DNA of 6,466 nucleotides, taken from contig JAFGJF010000657.1 of assembly GCA_016929205.1 (NCBI GenBank), positions 1 to 6,466 of the forward strand, in the 5' to 3' direction. This DNA is from Anaerolineae bacterium. GTDB lineage: Bacteria; Chloroflexota; Anaerolineae; JAFGEY01. The notes below the pieces were generated by a model. It saw nothing but the letters and a program-made list of their open reading frames with translations. It was not told the origin of the DNA and did no database searches. Shown piece by piece: positions 1 through 4,789 of this stretch; the first letter of the stretch is position 1; the number at the start of each line of letters is the position of its first letter. A program made the position numbers and the translations under genes.

Positions 1-102
1 CCGCTGCTGCACAACAACTCGATCTATCCCTGCGCCGACATGCGCCCCTGGGAAGCACTCAAGCAGCAGATCCGCGAGCAAAACCATGCGCTTTTGACCT
101 GA
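1..102 (+). CDS. 3' end of an unidentified protein-coding gene (partial)
   Basis: The first reading frame is open from base 1 to a TGA at 100-102 and gives 33 residues, beginning PLLHNNSIYPCADMRPWEAL and ending in QNHALLT. The codons resemble those of the genes that follow, and the frame ends just before a promoter-like gap, so this is probably the C-terminus of a real gene that starts before the window. The fragment has one Cys, two Trp-flanked turns and an amphipathic, probably helical end (EALKQQIREQ). I do not recognise the family, and 33 residues are too few to assign a function. It lies on the same strand as gltX, 95 bp upstream of the gltX start. Confidence 0.6.
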   Translation, partial: PLLHNNSIYPCADMRPWEALKQQIREQNHALLT

Positions 103-135
103 CCCGGGACTTTCGAAGCAAAAAAAGCCCACCAC

Positions 136-163
136 TTGCTTTTTGCGCCAAATCAAGTAGAAT
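136..163 (+). promoter_or_regulatory. Candidate sigma70-type promoter for gltX
   Basis: A -35-like TTGCTT (136-141; 3 of 6 to consensus) is followed after 16 bp by a -10-like TAGAAT (158-163; 5 of 6). Transcription would begin near 170, leaving a short leader that contains the Shine-Dalgarno sequence at 185-190. It is the only gene-free stretch upstream of the gltX group, so it is the natural place for the operon promoter. The -35 is weak and no activator site was recognised. Confidence 0.45.
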
Positions 164-184
164 GGGGCCATTCTCGTTTGAAAC

Positions 185-190
185 AGGAGG
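185..190 (+). promoter_or_regulatory. Shine-Dalgarno sequence that fixes the gltX start
   Basis: A perfect AGGAGG lies 7 nt before the ATG at 198. An earlier in-frame ATG at 162 would add 12 residues (MGPFSFETGGKT), but it has no such site and overlaps the predicted -10 hexamer. The start at 198 also puts the catalytic fold at the usual distance from the N-terminus (MDKPVRVRFAPSPTG). Confidence 0.85.
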
Positions 191-197
191 AAAAACG

Positions 198-1682
198 ATG
201 GACAAACCTGTTCGCGTGCGATTCGCACCCAGTCCGACCGGATACCTTCACGTGGGTGGCGCGCGCACAGCACTCTATGACTGGCTGCTAGCCAGACAAA
301 CCAACGGCACATTCATTCTCCGCCTCGAAGACACCGACCGCGCTCGTTTTCAAAAGGACGCCGAGGCCGACATCCTGGACAGTCTGCGTTGGCTCGGTTT
401 GCAGTGGGACGAAGGGCCGGAGGTCGGTGGCGAGGTCGGCCCCTACCGCCAGTCCCAGCGCACAGACCTGTACCGCAAATATGCGCAGCAGCTGATCGAT
501 CGGGGACATGCCTACAAATGCTTTTGCACCCCCGAACGGTTGGCCGAGGTCCGCGAACAACAAAAAGCGACCGGCAGCAAACACACCGGCTATGATCGCC
601 GCTGCCGCGATCTGGCCCCCGATCAAGTTGTTGAGCAAGAGGCCCGGGGCGCATCCTTTGTCGTCCGCATCAAAGCTCCACTCGAAGGCGCGACCTCGTT
701 TCACGACATCTTGCGCGGTACGACCACCGTTGACAACGAGATGCTCGAAGACATCATCTTGCTCAAGTCGGACGGCTTTCCCACTTATCACCTGGCAAAC
801 GTCGTCGACGATCACCTGATGCAGATCAGCCACATTATGCGCGGTGAAGAATGGCTGTCCACCTGCCCGATCCACGTCATTCTTTACAACGCCTTCGGTT
901 GGGAGATCCCGATCTACATCCACCTGCCCGTTTTTCTCGATCCCGGCGGTCAGGGCAAAATGAGCAAACGCAAAAAAGCGGGGCCGGGGGGCCAGGAATA
1001 CATGGTGCTGGTCAAGGACTTCCGCGCCGCAGGCTATTTGCCCGAAGCATTGATCAATTACATCGCCCGCCTGGGTTGGAGCTATGACGATCGCAGCGAG
1101 TTGTTTAGCCGCCAGGAACTGCTGGAGAAATTCTCGCTCGACCGGCTCAATGCCTCGTCAGCCCAATTCGACTATGCCAAGCTGGAATGGATGAACAGTG
1201 TCTATATCCGCGAATTGGCTGCAGAGGACCTCGGAGAGCGTTTGCTGCCCTTTTTCCGCCAAGCCGGGCTGGATGCCAGCCTGGACGTGATCACCCAGAT
1301 CGCACCGATCGTCCAGGAACGGATTAAAACCCTGCCGGAGGCGGTGCCGTTGACCGACTTTATTTTTCAAGCGGATGTAGCCAGCGACGCCCAGTTTCTG
1401 ATCGGCAAAAAGATGGATGCCGCATCGTCGCTGCAAGCACTCAAAAAAATGCGCGATCTGGTCTCCACAGCTCAAACCTTGACCCACGAGGCATTAGAGC
1501 AACCCATACGCGATCTGGCGACAGAAATGGACGTCAAAGCCGGATCTGTCTTTGGCATCCTGCGTGGTGCCGTAACCGGACGCCAGGTCTCACCACCACT
1601 TTTTGAAACAATGGCCATTATGGGGCGCGAACGAACGTTGAAGCGCATCGATCTGGGAATAAAGGTACTCGAGGCATTATGA
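198..1682 (+). CDS. gltX: Glutamyl-tRNA synthetase (class I aminoacyl-tRNA synthetase)
   Basis: This cytoplasmic enzyme charges tRNA(Glu) with glutamate using ATP. From the ATG at 198 it has 494 residues, normal for bacterial GluRS. The N-terminal Rossmann domain carries the family opening RFAPSPTGYLHVGGART with HVGG as the HIGH motif (residues 18-21), then LRLEDTD (41-47). A zinc-type insert has Cys108, Cys110 and Cys136, but no His at the expected fourth position (138 is Asp). The conserved block SDGFPTYHLANVVDDHL spans 191-207, and KMSKR is at 254-258. The C-terminal helical anticodon-binding part ends with the family pattern VFGILRGAVTGR...SPPLFETM. One oddity is about eight extra residues (KKAGPGGQEYMV region) between KMSKR and the GYLPEALINYIARLGWS helix. 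It is first in an apparent operon and overlaps the next gene by 4 bp. Whether it is strictly tRNA(Glu)-specific or also charges tRNA(Gln) cannot be told here. Confidence 0.97.
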   Translation: MDKPVRVRFAPSPTGYLHVGGARTALYDWLLARQTNGTFILRLEDTDRARFQKDAEADILDSLRWLGLQWDEGPEVGGEVGPYRQSQRTDLYRKYAQQLIDRGHAYKCFCTPERLAEVREQQKATGSKHTGYDRRCRDLAPDQVVEQEARGASFVVRIKAPLEGATSFHDILRGTTTVDNEMLEDIILLKSDGFPTYHLANVVDDHLMQISHIMRGEEWLSTCPIHVILYNAFGWEIPIYIHLPVFLDPGGQGKMSKRKKAGPGGQEYMVLVKDFRAAGYLPEALINYIARLGWSYDDRSELFSRQELLEKFSLDRLNASSAQFDYAKLEWMNSVYIRELAAEDLGERLLPFFRQAGLDASLDVITQIAPIVQERIKTLPEAVPLTDFIFQADVASDAQFLIGKKMDAASSLQALKKMRDLVSTAQTLTHEALEQPIRDLATEMDVKAGSVFGILRGAVTGRQVSPPLFETMAIMGRERTLKRIDLGIKVLEAL

Positions 1683-2173
1683 ACGAACAACTAAACGTTG
1701 AATCAAAACCATCTCGCTGGCACCAGGCAGGCATCTTTTTCGCCTGGGCCGGCGGCATCGCCGGCGTTACCGCGGTGGGCCTGACCCTTGTCTGGCTGAT
1801 CGTCAACCTGTTTACGCGGGGAGCATCTCTAAAGCTGACAAGCCTTTCCGACTGGATGTTCTGGGGATTTGCCGCCCTGCTGGGCATTGGCCTGGTCGCG
1901 CCCAACGAACCGGAAGTGGAAAAATCAATCGATCTCAAGACCCGTACATCCAAGCGGTTCTCTTCGTCGTCAACGCGCGGAGCAGCCAACAATGGCGACG
2001 ATGATGATGATGATGACGATGACGAATCCGGTCAGGCGAACTCATTTGAGGAGCGCAGGCGACGGGCGCTGCGCAAGCGCATTGCCCGTGTCTACAACCC
2101 GTGGCGGTGGCGCTTCTGGATGGCTTCGCTGTTTGTGATCACCCTTTCAGTTTTGTTTGGCACAGTAGGATAA
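1679..2173 (+). CDS. Small three-helix membrane protein with poly-aspartate tract
   Basis: A 164-residue protein of no family I recognise. It starts at the ATG at 1679, which overlaps the gltX stop as ATGA, so it is very likely translationally coupled; GAGG (1671-1674) lies only 4 nt upstream. Three hydrophobic segments are visible: about 18-45, 57-74 and 146-163. Between the second and third is a hydrophilic loop with a Ser-rich stretch, nine consecutive Asp (107-115) plus Glu116, then a strongly basic run (RRRRALRKRIARV, 126-138) and an aromatic patch YNPWRWRFW (139-147) just before the last helix. By the positive-inside rule the basic segment, and probably the whole acidic/basic loop, faces the cytoplasm. 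The tract is coded by near-tandem GAT/GAC repeats. The role is unknown; position suggests co-expression with gltX and with the DUF2079 gene downstream. Confidence 0.85.
   Translation: MNEQLNVESKPSRWHQAGIFFAWAGGIAGVTAVGLTLVWLIVNLFTRGASLKLTSLSDWMFWGFAALLGIGLVAPNEPEVEKSIDLKTRTSKRFSSSSTRGAANNGDDDDDDDDDESGQANSFEERRRRALRKRIARVYNPWRWRFWMASLFVITLSVLFGTVG
1997..2023 (+). repeat. Trinucleotide GAT/GAC repeat coding for nine aspartates
   Basis: Nine consecutive Asp codons, five GAT in tandem flanked by GAC and mixed GAT/GAC codons, lie inside the membrane-protein gene. Because the unit is three bases, slippage would change the length of the acid tract without breaking the frame. Confidence 0.85.
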
Positions 2174-2185
2174 CACGACCCGGCA

Positions 2186-2231
2186 TAACCCAACGCTATC
2201 CTCCTCCGGGTTACTCGACTCGTGGGAGGAT
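2186..2231 (+). promoter_or_regulatory. Leader with possible H-type pseudoknot masking the Shine-Dalgarno sequence
   Basis: Two perfect complementary pairs interlock in the leader of the DUF2079 gene. Stem 1 is TAACCC (2186-2191) with GGGTTA (2208-2213). Stem 2 is ATCCTCC (2198-2204), inside the stem-1 loop, with GGAGGAT (2225-2231), downstream of it. The connecting loops are 6, 3 and 11 nt, which is sterically reasonable for an H-type pseudoknot. Stem 2 contains the GGAGG that serves the next gene, so folding would block initiation. The upstream stop codon at 2171-2173 is only 13 nt before stem 1, so terminating ribosomes could keep it open. The pairing is seen in the sequence; any regulatory role is inference, and I do not recognise a known riboswitch class. 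Confidence 0.4.
2225..2229 (+). promoter_or_regulatory. Shine-Dalgarno sequence that decides the start of the DUF2079 gene
   Basis: GGAGG is 7 nt upstream of the TTG at 2237 (10 nt from a second TTG at 2240). The frame can be read back to a GTG at 2222, but then the site would lie inside the first codons and nothing comparable precedes it. The first ATG, at 2258, is 28 nt away. TTG at 2237 is therefore the best-supported start. Confidence 0.6.
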
Positions 2232-2236
2232 TCTTT

Positions 2237-4675
2237 TTGTTGCCCTATTTTAGTGACATGATCGATTCCAAGCGCACCCACGTCTGGCCGTTTATTACCT
2301 TCCCGCTTGTTGCCGGCGCGCTTTTGTCCGTAGCCTGGTGGGACTGGGTGGACGAGGGCCGGATTACGGCATGGTGGCACAGCGAGCACATTTATGCCTC
2401 AAGCGGGCAGCAGTTGAGATGGATCGTGCTGTTTGCCGAGATCGTTTGCCTGGGGCTGTGGTGGTTGTGTTTGCGCGTCGATCCAGATACAAAGAACAGC
2501 CTCAGCGGATCCAAAACGGCTCCAAGGGAACCGCCAAGTCCCCGTTCTCGGTCTGGATCCGACGATCCAGACCGGGCCAGGCTGGATATACAAAGTCTGT
2601 GGTGTGCTTCAGCGCCTTTCGCGCTGGCCTGGCTCGTTCTGCCTTTTTTTGCCCGCTATGCGTTTCACCCCTTTGGCATCCAGTACGGCAGTTCGATCTG
2701 GATCCATGGCCTATCTGCAGTTACCGTGATCGTCGTTGCCATTCCCGCGAGCAGGCTCCTCTTCAAGTGGACACGTGCCGAGCACCGATCGCGCGCCGGC
2801 CTTGTTTTGATCTGCTCGTTTGCCGTTCTCTATGCTTCCATCTTTTGTTTTTTGAGCAGTGCCCGCCACGCCTCTTTTCGTACGCACGCCCTTGATATGG
2901 GCACGATGGACCAGGCAGCGTGGAATACCGCGCACGGACGCATCCTGGAACGCACTCCCCTCTATCGCCATCCTGCGCAAGGGGCACGATATGAAAACCG
3001 ACTGCTTGACGCCAAGCTGGAACTGATCTTTATTCCCCTTTCAGCGCTCTATGGATTGTGGGCCGATCCACGCATCTTGTTGGTCACGCAAACGCTATTC
3101 CTGGCGGCAGGAGCGATCCCGCTTTATCTGTTGATCGACGATCTTGGAGCGAACACGTTTCTGTCTCTTGTATTGTCTGCCGCCTATCTCTTGTATCTAC
3201 CATTGCATTACGTTACGATGGCCGAATTTCATCCCTCGACGCTGATGGTACCATTGTTCATCGCCGCCTGGCGGGCTATGCGGCGTGCCATATGGCCTCG
3301 GTATTACGTGTGGCTGGCCCTGGCCCTTTGCTGCCGGATCGAAGCGGCGATCGTGCTCCTGGTGCTGGGCATCGTCATCGCCGTATGGCACAAAGACCGG
3401 CGAACCCATGGCATCGTCACCACGCTGGTGGCCTTCATTTGGCTGATCGTCGATCTAGCCGTCATCGTCCCTGCTGTGCAGCGAATCTATGGCCCGGGTG
3501 CGGGCAATCTGATCGAGCGCCGTTTTGGCGCATTGGGCAGCACGCCGGCGAGCATTATCCACAACACGCTGACACATCCGCTGCTGATCGCGCAGCAATT
3601 CCTCGATCGCGAAAAAATACAAGCCTTGTTCGATCTATTTACGCCGCTTGGGTTCATACCGTTGCTGTTTCCACCAGCACTGGCACCAGCGTTGCCCGTC
3701 CTTGCCATCAACCTGCTGGCGGAATCGGTGTGGCAGAATTCGATTCAAGCCCACTACATGGCCGCGGTCATCCCATTCTTGTGGATCGCTTCCGCTGAGG
3801 GCCTGGCCTGGCTGGCGCACAAACACCGCACCGGCTGGCAAGCCAGGCTCGCGACAACACTGGCGCTGTTTATCTTCCTCAACACGGGGCTAAACAGTTT
3901 TCTGTTCAGCCCCTATCCGCCGGGCAGAGCCTTCCGCCTTGCCGACTTTTACCAATCATCAAACTACCAGGAAGCCCTGCGCCAGGTGATTGCATTCATC
4001 CCCGACAGTGCCACCGTATGCGCACAAAGCGACCTCCATCCTCACCTTTCGCAGCGACGCGACATCGCACTTTTTCCATACTGCCAGCTAGAGGGCGACA
4101 CAGCAGCCGAGTACATCGTCCTCGATCTGGACGCCGCATCCGACAAAAGCCCGATGGATTTTCACGCATTTTACGAGTTGGTGAATCAATGGCTGGAAAA
4201 AGAAACCTTTGGCGTGGTGGCACATCAAGGTGGCGCGCTGTTGTTACAACGCGGCGCGCCGCGTGCGAACGTGAGCGACGTGCGAGCTGCACTGGACAAA
4301 TATGGGCAAGCCTTTTACCGGGTCGACTATATCGAGAGCAAGACGCCAGCCAGCATGCGCGCGCAAGAACAGTACCGCGTAAAGATAACGCTGCGCAACA
4401 CTGGCTCACAGTGCTGGCATTCCAAAGACCAACTGCCGGTCCGGCTCTCCTATCGCTGGCACACTGAAAGCAATGCCCTGTTAGCCGTCCAACCTATGCG
4501 CACAGACCTGCCCCACCGCGTGGAGCCGGGCAATGTGGTCACGCTCAAAGCATGGGTGGTCGCTCCGCCCAGGCCGGGCAAGTACGTCCTGGAATGGGAC
4601 ATGCTGCGCGAAGGGGATGCCTGGTTTGGCGACAAGGGAGGAAACACACTGAGACAAGAGATCGTGGTTGAATAA
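2237..4675 (+). CDS. DUF2079-family polytopic membrane protein with C-terminal Ig-like domain
   Basis: With the TTG start the protein has 812 residues. An N-terminal part (1-205) has about five hydrophobic helices, interrupted at 81-119 by a Pro/Ser/Arg/Asp-rich linker. A family-like core follows: an exposed loop with RTHALDMGTMDQAAWNTAHG (Asp220 and Asp225), LLVTQTLFLAAGAIPLYLL (281-299), AEFHPSTL (329-336), RIEAA (367-371) where relatives usually have KED, and HYMAAVIPFLW (506-516), with about eight more helices. Residues from about 560 are soluble and include RRDIALFPYC and AEYIVLDLD, as in the end of DUF2079 proteins. The last 120 residues (about 690-812) form an all-beta, Trp-rich domain with LRNTGSQCW (719-727) and LEWDMLREGDAWF (785-797), resembling NBR1-type Ig-like domains. 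DUF2079 proteins look like GT-C membrane glycosyltransferases, but activity and substrate are unproven. The soluble part probably faces outside. It follows the small membrane protein by 63 bp and is probably in the gltX transcription unit. Confidence 0.85.
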   Translation: MLPYFSDMIDSKRTHVWPFITFPLVAGALLSVAWWDWVDEGRITAWWHSEHIYASSGQQLRWIVLFAEIVCLGLWWLCLRVDPDTKNSLSGSKTAPREPPSPRSRSGSDDPDRARLDIQSLWCASAPFALAWLVLPFFARYAFHPFGIQYGSSIWIHGLSAVTVIVVAIPASRLLFKWTRAEHRSRAGLVLICSFAVLYASIFCFLSSARHASFRTHALDMGTMDQAAWNTAHGRILERTPLYRHPAQGARYENRLLDAKLELIFIPLSALYGLWADPRILLVTQTLFLAAGAIPLYLLIDDLGANTFLSLVLSAAYLLYLPLHYVTMAEFHPSTLMVPLFIAAWRAMRRAIWPRYYVWLALALCCRIEAAIVLLVLGIVIAVWHKDRRTHGIVTTLVAFIWLIVDLAVIVPAVQRIYGPGAGNLIERRFGALGSTPASIIHNTLTHPLLIAQQFLDREKIQALFDLFTPLGFIPLLFPPALAPALPVLAINLLAESVWQNSIQAHYMAAVIPFLWIASAEGLAWLAHKHRTGWQARLATTLALFIFLNTGLNSFLFSPYPPGRAFRLADFYQSSNYQEALRQVIAFIPDSATVCAQSDLHPHLSQRRDIALFPYCQLEGDTAAEYIVLDLDAASDKSPMDFHAFYELVNQWLEKETFGVVAHQGGALLLQRGAPRANVSDVRAALDKYGQAFYRVDYIESKTPASMRAQEQYRVKITLRNTGSQCWHSKDQLPVRLSYRWHTESNALLAVQPMRTDLPHRVEPGNVVTLKAWVVAPPRPGKYVLEWDMLREGDAWFGDKGGNTLRQEIVVE
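2549..2574. repeat. Perfect 11-bp inverted repeat (hairpin) inside the DUF2079 gene
   Basis: CGGTCTGGATC (2549-2559) is the exact reverse complement of GATCCAGACCG (2564-2574), with a 4-nt loop CGAC. In RNA a U-G and a C-G pair extend the stem to 13 bp (2547-2576). It codes for the hydrophilic linker (SGSDDPDR region) between the second and third predicted helices. It has no T-run after it, so it is not a standard terminator. Confidence 0.8.
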
Positions 4676-4682
4676 CAATGGC

Positions 4683-4779
4683 CGGCGGCTATGGAAGATT
4701 CTGCTGAAAATCGTCGCATATGGAAATGCGTCCTGCAAACAACGACGATTTACGATGTAGGGAAATTAAATAGCCGCCG
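4683..4779. repeat. Nested inverted repeats between convergent genes, possible bidirectional terminator
   Basis: The 114-bp gap between the two convergent stop codons holds three nested perfect pairs: CGGCGGCTAT (4683-4692) with ATAGCCGCCG (4770-4779); AAATCGTCG (4708-4716) with CGACGATTT (4743-4751); and CGCAT (4715-4719) with ATGCG (4726-4730). The last overlaps the second by two bases, so they are alternatives at their junction. The 9-bp stem ends in TTT on the + strand and TTTT on the - strand, compatible with weak termination both ways, but there is no long T-tract. No coding frame of its own and no target-site duplication is visible. Confidence 0.6.
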
Positions 4780-4789
4780 ACCCGCAGAA

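Noticed and set aside
118..146. Weak hairpin (AAAAAGC 122-128 with GCTTTTT 138-144) as terminator of the upstream gene
   Set aside because: The stem is short, mostly A-T, has no U-run after it and overlaps the probable -35 of gltX; it may be chance in an A/T-rich promoter region.
162..197. Upstream in-frame ATG extending gltX by 12 residues
   Set aside because: It lacks a ribosome binding site, overlaps the predicted -10 hexamer, and the ATG at 198 has a perfect AGGAGG at 7 nt.
288..923. Long open frame (211 codons) antisense to gltX
   Set aside because: It lies wholly inside a confidently identified gene, shows no recognisable domain or start signals, and is expected from the codon bias of the opposite strand.
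2222..2236. GTG at 2222 as start of the DUF2079 gene
   Set aside because: It would place the GGAGG within the second and third codons and has no ribosome binding site of its own.
4018..4467. Overlapping open frame of 149 codons inside the DUF2079 gene
   Set aside because: Its product is Arg/Pro-rich without domain character, typical of an out-of-frame shadow in G+C-rich DNA.
4683..4779. Interpretation of the convergent gap as a complete MITE
   Set aside because: The terminal arms are perfect, but no flanking target-site duplication is visible and only one copy is in the window; kept as a question, not a call.
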